From positions 1 to 23,158 of the forward strand of contig CAYSSM010000009.1 in NCBI GenBank assembly GCA_964433905.1: 23,158 bases of DNA, read 5' to 3'. The translations under genes were made by a program, and so were the position numbers. The notes under the pieces were generated by a model, which saw only the letters and a program-made list of their open reading frames with translations, was not told the origin of the DNA and did not search any database. Shown one piece after another: positions 7,660 to 14,924 of this stretch (its first letter is position 1; every line of letters starts with the position of its first letter). The DNA is from CAYSSM01 sp964433905. GTDB lineage: Bacteria; Patescibacteriota; UBA1384; UBA12157; JAENIV01.

Positions 7660-9332
7660 ACTTTGCGAAAGCCGTCTTCTATCATCAATGCCATCTTTTC
7701 TTTAACAGCTTGAGCCTTGATTTTTTCCGCCGGTGCCCGTTGAACCGCCAAGGTTTGGATAGCTCCGCTCATCGGCAATATCTCAAAAATGCCAATACGG
7801 CCGCGGTAACCGCTTCCGCCGCATTGTTTGCAGCCCTTGCCTTTATAAAATTTGGTCGGCATTTTAATTTGATTCTCGTTTTTACTGCCAATAGTTTCCT
7901 CTTTAGACAATCCTTTCATCTGGTTTTTCATCTTAATCAAGTCTTGATCGGAATATTTAACCGAAACAACGCAATTTGAACAGATTTTTCTGACTAATCG
8001 CTGGGCAATAATCAAATTTAAGGTTGAAGCCAGCAAAAACGGTTCGACGCCCATGTCAATCAATCTGGGAACTGCCCCGGCGGCATCGTTGGTATGTAAA
8101 GTAGATAAAACCAAATGTCCCGTGAGAGCCGAATGAATGGCCATTTCCGCCGTTTCTTTGTCGCGGATCTCCCCTACCATCAAAATATCCGGATCTTGAC
8201 GCAACAGACTTCTTAAACCATCGGCAAAGGTTAAACCGATTTTAGGATTAACTTGAATTTGATTGACCCGTTTGACATCGTATTCAATCGGATCTTCAAT
8301 TGTCGAAATATTTACTTCGGGACGATTTAAGATATGTAAAATAGTGTATAAAGTTGTCGTTTTTCCCGATCCGGTTGGCCCGGTTGACAACACCATACCG
8401 TGAGGATGCAAAATTGCCTCTTGAACTAATTTTAATTCCCGTTGGGCCAACCCCAATTCTTCCAAAGTTAAAAACCTTTCCGATTCTTCAAGCAATCGCA
8501 TAACAACTTTTTCGCCATAAAAAGCGGGAATAATTGAAACGCGGATTGCCGTGCTATGGTGTTCCGTTTCAAAACGAAAACGGCCGTCTTGAGGCGAGCG
8601 GCGTTCATCAATTTTTAAATCGGAAAGAATCTTAACCCTGGCAACTAAAGCAGGATGAATTGTTACCGGCAGCTGAATAATATCTTTTAAAATGCCGTCA
8701 ATCCTAAAACGGATCAAAAATTGTTTGGGCAGCATCTCCAGATGAATATCCGAAGCCCTCTGAGCGATGGCGTATTCGACAATCGTATCCAAAATATTAA
8801 TAACCGGCAAATCTTGAGCCATGGCCGCAATATCCAAACCTTGGGCTTTGGATTTTTGAACATTTTCTTCGATAATTTTAGTAAAATCAGAGGCAATTGA
8901 TTTTTTATAAACCCCCAAAGATTCTCTTATGTCCGAACCAGTTGTAATGTAAGGAATAACTTTTTGCCCCGTATGTTTTTCAACATAATCGATGGCGCCG
9001 ATATCGCCCGGGTCCTCCATCGCCAGTTTTAATTTGTCTTTTTCGCGGCCAAAAACAATAATTTTTTTGGATTGAGCAATTTGCTCGGGGATTAATTTAA
9101 CATCGCTATCTTTAAGTTCGATCTTTTTGAGCGAAATATATTTGACGCCAAAATAATCAGCTAAAATTTCAGCGATGTATTCTTCGGAAATATTGCCGTG
9201 CTCAATTAAAACATTGACAATATCCCGATCGGTTTTTTGAGCCTCAGCCAAGGCATCTTGAAAATTTTTCTCATCAATAAAACCGGATGCTGTCAAGGCC
9301 TTTTTCAATTCATCTGAAGTAATATGAAGCAT
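7660..9332 (-). CDS. pilB: PilB/GspE type IV pilus assembly ATPase (last codons in gap)
   Basis: 557 residues visible. The N-terminal GspE_N (MshEN) region spans about 1-145. The ATPase core has Walker A GPTGSGKTT (318-326), Asp box ISTIEDPIEY, Walker B LLRQDPDILMVGEIRD and His box STLHTNDAAGAVPRL. A tetracysteine zinc motif (CSNC at 451-454, CKQC at 501-504) is typical of extension ATPases (PilB/GspE) and is absent from retraction ATPases (PilT). The enzyme hydrolyses ATP at the cytoplasmic face to drive pilin addition through PilC. The ATG overlaps the stop of the upstream membrane protein as TAATG. No pilT is visible in the window. A reading frame that continues past the gap with a tail ending at 7464 is an out-of-frame reading of PilC, not part of PilB. 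Confidence 0.95.
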
Positions 9333-9940
9333 TACAAAACCCCGATTAAATTTAATAATTTATTATAAAAAGCAAAATTATTTAAAATAATAATCGCCAA
9401 AGCCACTATCAATAAGTAAGAATCGATTGACAACCTGATCTCTCTATTAGGATCATTTCTTTTTCGAACGGTTTCAATTAGCTGGATAATAACCATTAAT
9501 ATCAGGCTGCCGAAAAGTAAAACATAAACATTAGGATAACCAACGGCTAAAGTGGTTAAAAATATTATCCAGGTATCTTCTTCGTTAAATAAAGGTCGAT
9601 GAGTAACTTTCTTTACAAAAGAAACTAAAATCACTAAAAAGATTGCCGCCACAATCGCCGCCACCAAAGGCAAAGTCATCTGCCAAATTGTCTGATAAAA
9701 GAAATATGACCCTTTACCGGGCATAAGATAAGTTCCCAAAGGATCATTTTTTAATTGCCAATAGAAAAAACCTATTCTTATGAGAATTTGAATTACATAA
9801 ACCGCCACCACTAATATGATAGCTTTGCGGATGCTATTAACTGTAAGTTTTTGGCGAATTTTTTGGAAAAACAACCACAAAAATATTGCCCCGACAATAA
9901 TTTGCGGTAGCCAAAAAATTAGCCGGTTTAGCCAGATCAT
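9332..9940 (-). CDS. Polytopic membrane protein between pilin and PilB
   Basis: 202 aa, not recognised with certainty. About five membrane segments: roughly 8-25, 40-62, 85-112, 125-155 and 174-192. The loop before the fourth segment reads PLFNEEDTW and the segment continues LAVGYPNVYVLLFGSL, which is loosely reminiscent of the GxGD..LG..LGWP region of A24 prepilin peptidases, but the GxGD motif itself is absent and only one acidic pair remains. It could be a degenerate peptidase-like protein or an unrelated pilus accessory protein. Start ATG at 9940 has GAGGGG upstream. It is tightly coupled to PilB (1 nt overlap) and 28 bp downstream of the pilin gene, so it is part of the pilus operon. Confidence 0.7.
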   Translation of the reverse strand: MIWLNRLIFWLPQIIVGAIFLWLFFQKIRQKLTVNSIRKAIILVVAVYVIQILIRIGFFYWQLKNDPLGTYLMPGKGSYFFYQTIWQMTLPLVAAIVAAIFLVILVSFVKKVTHRPLFNEEDTWIIFLTTLAVGYPNVYVLLFGSLILMVIIQLIETVRKRNDPNREIRLSIDSYLLIVALAIIILNNFAFYNKLLNLIGVL

Positions 9941-9968
9941 CTGCCCCTCACTTTTTCTTTATGTATCG

Positions 9969-10499
9969 TTAAACCCCTAGTAAGGTTAAATCTGTTCCTA
10001 CCTCATATCGGCCAGCATTGTTTCCGCCATCAGCCGAATGTTTAGGCGTATTGTCGGTGCTTTCGAAAGTGGCGTCTAATTCGTAAGTTTTATTGGCAAC
10101 ATCCACCCCAAAACGATAATAATATGCCGCATCGGTATTTTGGTAAGGATCAAGCGGTAGAGCGGCCAAAGGCGCCCCCGAAGAAACAACAGTAAAATCA
10201 ACTGGAATCCAACCGGTACCATCATTAAGTTTTCTAGCATTATCGTTGGCAAAGCCAGCGTCGATCGAAGTGTAAGGACCTACTAAACCAGTAAAATCAT
10301 GATTGTCGGCCAAATACAAATTGATCGCCGTCGCCATCGTAGTCAAATCGGAAAATCGTTGCGAGTCGCGGGACTTGGCCAAAATTTTACCGGGGTTAAT
10401 GGCAATAACGATGATAATTGCCAAAATTGCAATGATGGCAATTACAATTAAAAGCTCGATCAAAGTAAACCCTTTTGTGGGGTAATACTTTCTTTTCAA
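9969..10499 (-). CDS. Type IV prepilin, likely major pilin (TTG start)
   Basis: 176 aa. Short basic leader KRKYYPTKG, then FTLIELLIVIAIIAILAIII with Glu at +5, the classic prepilin cleavage and methylation region, followed by INPGKILAKSRDSQRFSDL. The rest is a small globular domain with DPYQNTDAAYYYRFGVD and ELDATFES. This leader/PGK/KSRDSQR pattern is common among CPR pilins. The start is TTG at 10497-10499: an AGGAGG at 10505-10510 sits 5 nt upstream, the best ribosome-binding site in the window, as expected for an abundant structural subunit. Being first in the pilus block and having the strongest site supports major pilin, but this is inference. No cysteines for a C-terminal disulfide loop are present. 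Confidence 0.88.
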   Translation of the reverse strand: MKRKYYPTKGFTLIELLIVIAIIAILAIIIVIAINPGKILAKSRDSQRFSDLTTMATAINLYLADNHDFTGLVGPYTSIDAGFANDNARKLNDGTGWIPVDFTVVSSGAPLAALPLDPYQNTDAAYYYRFGVDVANKTYELDATFESTDNTPKHSADGGNNAGRYEVGTDLTLLGV

Positions 10500-10515
10500 A
10501 TCTACCTCCTTTATC

Positions 10516-10594
10516 CACTAATCTTTTTCACTAATTTTCACGAATTCGACACCTCTAAATTTATTCGTGTTTATTCGTGCGTAAAAGTTCGTGG
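10516..10594. repeat. Iterated CAC(G/T)AAT / ATTCGTG motifs upstream of the pilin
   Basis: The 114-bp gap between the pilin and the receiver gene holds short iterations in both orientations: CACTAAT-type units near 10516 and 10529, CACGAAT at 10539-10545, ATTCGTG at 10563-10569 and 10573-10579, and GTTCGTGG at 10587-10594. CACGAAT and the ATTCGTG copies can pair. It may be a degenerate dispersed repeat or an operator/leader for the pilin; no convincing -10/-35 pair was seen here. Confidence 0.5.
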
Positions 10595-10613
10595 AAAGTT
10601 TTACATTATTTTA

Positions 10614-11006
10614 TTACTTTTTTTGCTCGCTTAAAAAATTTTCAACTTTACTAACAACCTGTTGCGGGGTAACATCAGCTTTTACCAAATAATCGACGGC
10701 ACCCAGCTTGAAACATTCAAAAACCGCATCTTCCTGGCCAAAATTAGTCAGTAGTATCACCGGCGTGTTGAATGTTGATGGCTGACTCCTTAGTTTCTTA
10801 AAGACTGCCAAACCGTCAAGCTTGGGAAGCATTATGTCAAGCAGCACCAAATCGGGCTTTTCTTTAGCGGCTTTGTCTAAACCTTCTAAACCATCGTAAG
10901 CGATAATAACATCGAAACCGTCCGACTTAAACTTCCGCTCATACATTTTTATCAAGGTAATATCATCTTCAATTAAAAGCAATTTGGCTTTTGTTTCATC
11001 GGCCAT
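10614..11006 (-). CDS. Stand-alone receiver-domain response regulator (CheY-like)
   Basis: 130 aa, a single REC domain with no output domain. The acidic pocket is ED-D at 13-15, the phospho-acceptor is Asp57 (LVLLDIMLPK), the conserved Thr is in VILLTNFG and the conserved Lys in YLVKAD. All catalytic residues for phosphotransfer are present. Such proteins signal by protein-protein contact, as PilG, PilH and CheY do. It lies 31 bp downstream of the 733-aa kinase and directly upstream of the major pilin candidate, so a role in pilus control is plausible but inferred. ATG start with AAAGGA 8 nt upstream. A weak possible internal promoter (TTGCCA, 16 bp, TACAAT at 11025-11052) precedes it. Confidence 0.9.
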   Translation of the reverse strand: MADETKAKLLLIEDDITLIKMYERKFKSDGFDVIIAYDGLEGLDKAAKEKPDLVLLDIMLPKLDGLAVFKKLRSQPSTFNTPVILLTNFGQEDAVFECFKLGAVDYLVKADVTPQQVVSKVENFLSEQKK

Positions 11007-11037
11007 TTTTTATTCCTTTAGTTTATTGTACAACATT

Positions 11038-13239
11038 CTACGCTATTGGCAAGGAAAATGAAAAGGTTGAACCTTTACCTTCGGCTGATTCCACCCAAAT
11101 TTTGCCGCTCATCATCTCAATAATTTGCTTGCAAATCCAAAGTCCCAGGCCAGTACCGGTAATCTGGCGGGTTTTTTCGGTTTTTATGCGGTAAAATTTT
11201 GTAAATAAACTTTTTTGAGCTTCTTTATCCATACCGATACCACTATCTTTGATATGACAAATTATTTCACTCCCTTTTTGTTCTAATGATATTTCGATTT
11301 TCCCTGCATAATTTGGATTTTGAGAATTTAGATTTGTTTCTGATTTCTGATTTCTGATTTCTGATTTCCCTGCGGGGGTATACTTAATAGCATTGCCGAT
11401 AAGATTAATTAAAATTTGACGAACGCGCTCAGGATCGGCTTTAACCATGATATTACTTCTCAACTCACCGCCAGCTGGCGGTTCGCTCGAAGAATATATT
11501 GTTCGACCTTGTGGAGAACTGAAAACCATCTCCAAACTTTTACCTTTTGCTTGGATTGAAAGCTCTTTTAGCGCTTCAGTAATTGAATTTGTCAAATCCA
11601 TCGCCACCGGTTTTACTTCAATTCTTCCCTGCTCGATCCGGCCGACATTTAACAAATCATCAACCAAATCGGCTAGTTTCTGATTAATCGCCGTCACTTC
11701 AGAAACGACTTCTTTTGTTTCAGAGTTGACCCCGCCAGTATCTCCAGATAAAATCATGTCTAAATAGCCCTTAATGCCGGTGATCGGCGTTCGTAACTCA
11801 TGAGTGGCGATCGAAATAAGTTCCCGTTTGAGCTGTTCCACCTCTAATTCATGAGTAATATCGGAAAAAACGATAATTTTCCCAATTCCTTTGTCATCAG
11901 CATCTCTTATCGGCGCCACTGAAAGCCGCGCGGGGAAAATAGTCCCGTCGCGGCGAAGGAGAGTATGATTATCATTGTCATTCCGAGCTGAAAGCGAAGA
12001 ATCTGGCAGTTTATCTGCCGATCCCGCATTCACGGAAGATCCTTCACCTAACGGTTCAGGATGACTATTATTATTCATAATAATATCGACTTTCTTACCC
12101 AAAAGCTCTTCTTGTAAAAATCCCGATATTTTTTCGCCAGCGGCGTTAAGCAAAATAATTTTCTGATTATTATCAACAGCTAAAACACCTTCGGCGATCG
12201 AAGAAAGCAGGGCCTCGTCTTTTTTTCTTTCTTGTTCAATATCACGGTACATATATGATGAGTTGACAACCACCGCTGCCTGGGATGAGAGAATGCTAAA
12301 AAGCCGTAAGTCGTCTTGAGCAAAATTGTTTTCTTTAGAAGATAAAATATGAATGACGCCAAGAGTCTGCGATTTTACTTTTAAGGGAGCGACTAAAACG
12401 CTTTTAATATCGCTCATTTTTGCCCGCGACAAGACATTTTCTGTCTCCGGATCAATTTTATTTAACATCAGAGGAATTCCTTTACAAAATGATTGGCCAC
12501 TGACGCCTTCATCTGAACGACAACGAAAATCAAAAACTTGAGCTTCGGTTAAATTGAAAGCCGGCTTGGTCGCCTTGAGCAACCTGTCATTATGATCAAA
12601 TAACAACAAAACGCCTTTATCGGCCTTAAATATTCGAGTGATTAAACCGATGATCGAATAAAGCGTTTCATCAAAATCAAAGAGCGTCGAAACCGTTTTA
12701 GAAAGTTGGTTTAAAGCTTCAAGTTCTGAAAGGCGCCGGCGGTTTTCTTCTAGGAGTTCAGTCGAGCGGATGCTAACAATCGCCACCGCCGCTTGATTGG
12801 CGATGGTGATAAAAAGATCGATATCTTTGTCGGCAAAAGCCCGCTGCTTTTTAGTGAAAACGCTCATCACGCCCACGGTTTGTCCCCGCGTGATCATCGG
12901 CACTGTTACTAACGAGTGCATGCTTGCCGCCAAGACTTTTGAAGCAATTTTTTCTTTGGCAATATCGGTGATGATTGCCGGCTTGCCTGACCTTACCACC
13001 GACCAGGAAATCCCACCCTTGCTTTCAGGAATCGGCGGTTCTTTCATAATTTCTTCACCCATACCTTTAGCTACCCGCCGTACTAATAAATCGTCCTCCA
13101 AGGTCATAATCGTCCCCGCGTCAACCTGCAAGGTTCTTAAGATAACATCAAAAAGAGGCTCCCAAAGACTTGGCAAGTCTTTGGCCTCAGCGGCAATTTT
13201 TGATATTGCCGATAGAGAATCTAAAACTACTTCCGCCAT
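11038..13239 (-). CDS. GAF-GAF-PAS sensor histidine kinase carrying repeat-derived insertions
   Basis: 733 aa, no membrane segment, so cytoplasmic. Order: GAF 1 (about 20-155), GAF 2 (about 185-335), PAS (about 341-465), HisKA with the H box ATHELRTP (His480), and HATPase with N box (LINLIGNAIKY, about 609-620), G1 DSGIGM, F box LFTKFYR and G2 GTGLGLW. All catalytic motifs are intact, so it should phosphorylate receiver proteins; three are encoded nearby. Three loop insertions look repeat-derived: 392-421 within PAS (DNA 11977-12065), about 578-595 before the N box (palindrome 11467-11482) and 625-646 between N box and G1 (66-bp unit 11299-11373). Without the last, the sequence reads TPAGKIEISLEQK, a normal kinase strand. 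None breaks the frame. ATG with GGAGGGG just upstream; 15 bp after the upstream receiver gene. Confidence 0.93.
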   Translation of the reverse strand: MAEVVLDSLSAISKIAAEAKDLPSLWEPLFDVILRTLQVDAGTIMTLEDDLLVRRVAKGMGEEIMKEPPIPESKGGISWSVVRSGKPAIITDIAKEKIASKVLAASMHSLVTVPMITRGQTVGVMSVFTKKQRAFADKDIDLFITIANQAAVAIVSIRSTELLEENRRRLSELEALNQLSKTVSTLFDFDETLYSIIGLITRIFKADKGVLLLFDHNDRLLKATKPAFNLTEAQVFDFRCRSDEGVSGQSFCKGIPLMLNKIDPETENVLSRAKMSDIKSVLVAPLKVKSQTLGVIHILSSKENNFAQDDLRLFSILSSQAAVVVNSSYMYRDIEQERKKDEALLSSIAEGVLAVDNNQKIILLNAAGEKISGFLQEELLGKKVDIIMNNNSHPEPLGEGSSVNAGSADKLPDSSLSARNDNDNHTLLRRDGTIFPARLSVAPIRDADDKGIGKIIVFSDITHELEVEQLKRELISIATHELRTPITGIKGYLDMILSGDTGGVNSETKEVVSEVTAINQKLADLVDDLLNVGRIEQGRIEVKPVAMDLTNSITEALKELSIQAKGKSLEMVFSSPQGRTIYSSSEPPAGGELRSNIMVKADPERVRQILINLIGNAIKYTPAGKSEIRNQKSETNLNSQNPNYAGKIEISLEQKGSEIICHIKDSGIGMDKEAQKSLFTKFYRIKTEKTRQITGTGLGLWICKQIIEMMSGKIWVESAEGKGSTFSFSLPIA
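11299..11373 (-). repeat. 66-bp in-frame AT-rich insertion bounded by 9-bp direct repeats
   Basis: TTTCCCTGC occurs at 11299-11307 and again at 11365-11373, exactly 66 bp (22 codons) apart. The DNA between contains four tandem TGATTTC-type units (11341-11367), similar in style to AT-rich intergenic repeats at 6319-6357 and 13700-13750. It encodes a polar loop in the kinase ATPase domain. Either a small mobile repeat with a target duplication, or a slippage-derived duplication. Confidence 0.6.
11467..11482. repeat. 16-bp perfect palindrome inside the histidine kinase gene
   Basis: ACCGCCAGCTGGCGGT is identical to its reverse complement. It is much more GC-rich than the surrounding gene and codes for EPPAGG in a poorly conserved loop just before the IMVKADPERVRQ strand. 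The flanks (TTCGAGCGA side and GAGTTGAGAA side) extend weak complementarity. Looks like a repeat remnant accepted in frame. Confidence 0.55.
11977..12065. repeat. Nested palindromic element, intragenic copy
   Basis: 89 bp. Outer arms GTCATTCCGAG at 11977 and CGGTTCAGGATGAC ending at 12065 pair with a few mismatches; inner arms GAAGAATCT (11996-12004) and AGATCCTTC (12037-12045) pair with one G-T. Inside are two hairpins: GGCAG-TTTAT-CTGCC (12005-12019) and CCG-CATTCA-CGG (12024-12035). The same layout and loop sequences occur at 17894-17992. It encodes residues 392-421 of the histidine kinase PAS domain without a stop codon. Confidence 0.75.
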
Positions 13240-13254
13240 GCCCCTCCAATTTAT

Positions 13255-13629
13255 TTACTTTTCGTTAAGCGCTTTTTTTACGGCCGTAACCACATCTTTG
13301 GCACTCGTTTTGTATTTAATCAAATAGTCTTTCACGCCAAGACGTTTGGCTTCACCAATAAAAATTTCTGAAGTTCCCAAGTTAGTCAAAATAATAATCG
13401 GGATATTTTTAACATCAGGATCTTTTTTAAGTTCTCTAATTACCTGAAAACCATCAACAACGGGCATCATAATGTCTAACAAAATACAATTTGGTTTTTC
13501 TTTCTTTGCAGTCAAGATGCCTTCTCCGCCGGAATAAGCTACCACGACTTGATAGCCGTCACTGGTAAATTTCTTGGCATACATTTTTGATAATATTTCA
13601 TCGTCTTCGATGATAAGAATTTTGGGCAT
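13255..13629 (-). CDS. Stand-alone receiver-domain response regulator (CheY-like)
   Basis: 124 aa, REC domain only. Acidic pocket E8-D9-D10, phospho-acceptor Asp52 (CILLDIMMP), conserved Thr in IIILTNLG and Lys in YLIKYKT. No DNA-binding or enzymatic output domain. It ends 15 bp before the 733-aa kinase gene and is probably co-transcribed with it. Its sequence is close to the other two receivers of this window (shared KMYAKKF helix 1 with 13752-14120), suggesting local duplication. ATG start at 13629 preceded by GAGGT. Likely accepts phosphate from one or both kinases nearby and passes it on by protein contact; the partner is unknown. Confidence 0.9.
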   Translation of the reverse strand: MPKILIIEDDEILSKMYAKKFTSDGYQVVVAYSGGEGILTAKKEKPNCILLDIMMPVVDGFQVIRELKKDPDVKNIPIIILTNLGTSEIFIGEAKRLGVKDYLIKYKTSAKDVVTAVKKALNEK

Positions 13630-13751
13630 TTTTACCTCAAATCAAAAATTAAATCTCAAAAATAAAAATGATAAATTAAAATGCAAAATGTTTAAGTAAT
13701 TCTTTTTTATTTTTGCTTTTTCATTTTGACTTTTGATTTTTGCATTTTGCA
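13630..13751. repeat. AT-rich intergenic repeat with 11-bp inverted arms
   Basis: The 122-bp spacer between two receiver genes is almost pure A/T with repeated TTTTGATTTTT-like units. AATGCAAAATG (13680-13690) is a perfect inverted match to CATTTTGCATT (13743-13753, overlapping the stop of the upstream gene). It could act as a weak terminator or attenuator; it resembles the spacer at 6319-6357. Confidence 0.5.
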
Positions 13752-14120
13752 TTATTTTATGTATCCCTTGATCTTCTCCACAATTTGCGCCGGAGTATTA
13801 TCGGACTTGATTAAATAATCCGCCGCGCCCAGATCCTGACCTTTTTTGCGATCTTCCTCGCCGCCGCCAAGATTGGTTGAAAGGACCACCGGAATGTCTT
13901 TGGTTTTTGGGTCTTCCTTAATTCGCCTTAAAACTTCGAAGCCGTCAACCTTTGGTAACATAATGTCTAAAAGTATAGCCGCCGGCTCAGAATTGGCCAA
14001 TTTATCCAAACCATCTTGACCGTCAACGGCTTGTGAAACCTGAAAGCCGTCTTTCTCGAACTTTTTGGCATACATTTTAAGCAAGATGGGATCATCCTCG
14101 ATGATAAGAATAGTTTTCAT
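13752..14120 (-). CDS. Stand-alone receiver-domain response regulator (CheY-like)
   Basis: 122 aa, REC domain only. Acidic pocket E8-D9-D10, phospho-acceptor Asp52 (AILLDIMLPK), conserved Lys in YLIKSD. The residue stretch VVLSTNLGGGEEDRKKG keeps the Ser/Thr at the end of strand 4. It follows the 248-aa kinase by 57 bp and has AAGGAG at a good distance from its ATG. As with the other two receivers there is no output domain, so signalling must be through partner proteins. The kinase-receiver-receiver-kinase-receiver order suggests a small phosphorelay or two parallel pairs. Confidence 0.9.
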   Translation of the reverse strand: MKTILIIEDDPILLKMYAKKFEKDGFQVSQAVDGQDGLDKLANSEPAAILLDIMLPKVDGFEVLRRIKEDPKTKDIPVVLSTNLGGGEEDRKKGQDLGAADYLIKSDNTPAQIVEKIKGYIK

Positions 14121-14177
14121 GATAACTCCTTAAATTATAGATTAAATATTAAAAATTAAAAACATAAATAATAATTT

Positions 14178-14924
14178 TTAATTTGCCACAGGGAATCCTG
14201 CGGAAAAAGTGCTGCCTTTACCTACTTCGGACGATTCCAGCCAAACTTTGCCTCCTTGGGCTTCAGCCAATTTTCTTGCCAAAAATAATCCCAAACCAGT
14301 ACCTTTCTCCTGTCCAGCCAGGGTCAGATTAGTTTTGTTAAATATTTCAAACAACCGGTTTTGATCTTCTTTTTTGATACCCTGACCGGTATCTGTAATA
14401 TCAACTACCGCATAGTGGTTTATTTTACGATGGGATATCTCCACTTTACCGGAACTGGTAAATTTTATGGCGTTGGAAATTAGGTTAAGCAACACTTCGC
14501 GTAAGCGGTCAGGATCAGCCATGACAAAAATTTTTCCCTCGGGCCCGCCTGACGGCGAGACAGGCTTGTTGTAAACTAAAGATAATTTCTTTTCCTTGGC
14601 GGGAATTTGAAAATCAGTCGCCAGGACTATCAAATTTTGGACCAAATCAACTTTTTGGATGTTAAACTTGATTTTTCCTTCTTGAACGGCAGCGGTTTTC
14701 ATCATCCGGTCAACCAACCGAATCAAGCGATCGTTAGCAACATAAGCTTGGGCAATATATTCTTTAACATCATCGGATATCATGCCGGCGTCGCCGTCTA
14801 AAATCATTGACAAATAACCTTTGACCCCGGTCATCGGCGTCCTAAGTTCATGGCTCATCACCGTCAAAAATTCTTGCTTTTCGGCTTCCAAAAGTTCATT
14901 TAATTGTTTTGGGTTAGTGTCCAT
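14178..14924 (-). CDS. Histidine kinase core without a sensor domain
   Basis: 248 aa, consisting of HisKA and HATPase only. H box MSHELRTP with His25, N box LNLISNAIKF, G1 DTGQGI, F box LFEIF, G2 GTGLGLF. No membrane segment and no PAS/GAF region, so it needs a partner for input; the coiled-coil protein encoded immediately upstream, overlapping by 11 nt in another frame, is the obvious candidate. A short GC-rich stretch (14543-14565) encoding PVSPSGGPE between the dimerisation helices and MADPDRLRE looks like a repeat insertion, since kinases normally have a short link there. Downstream is a receiver gene. Start ATG at 14924; the first residues continue a helical, coiled-coil-like pattern into HisKA. 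Confidence 0.9.
   Translation of the reverse strand: MDTNPKQLNELLEAEKQEFLTVMSHELRTPMTGVKGYLSMILDGDAGMISDDVKEYIAQAYVANDRLIRLVDRMMKTAAVQEGKIKFNIQKVDLVQNLIVLATDFQIPAKEKKLSLVYNKPVSPSGGPEGKIFVMADPDRLREVLLNLISNAIKFTSSGKVEISHRKINHYAVVDITDTGQGIKKEDQNRLFEIFNKTNLTLAGQEKGTGLGLFLARKLAEAQGGKVWLESSEVGKGSTFSAGFPVAN
14543..14565. repeat. GC-rich short repeat inside kinase gene
   Basis: GCCCGCCTGACGGCGAGACA plus GGC. It differs strongly in composition from the AT-rich gene around it and nearly matches 16477-16499 in ftsK (one substitution and two single-base indels over 21-23 nt). It encodes a Pro/Gly/Ser loop. Likely a dispersed small repeat. Confidence 0.5.

Noticed and set aside
7464..9332. 622-codon frame crossing the N gap
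   Set aside because: The part left of the gap (7464-7559) is the PilC N-terminus in the wrong frame; only 7660-9332 is PilB.
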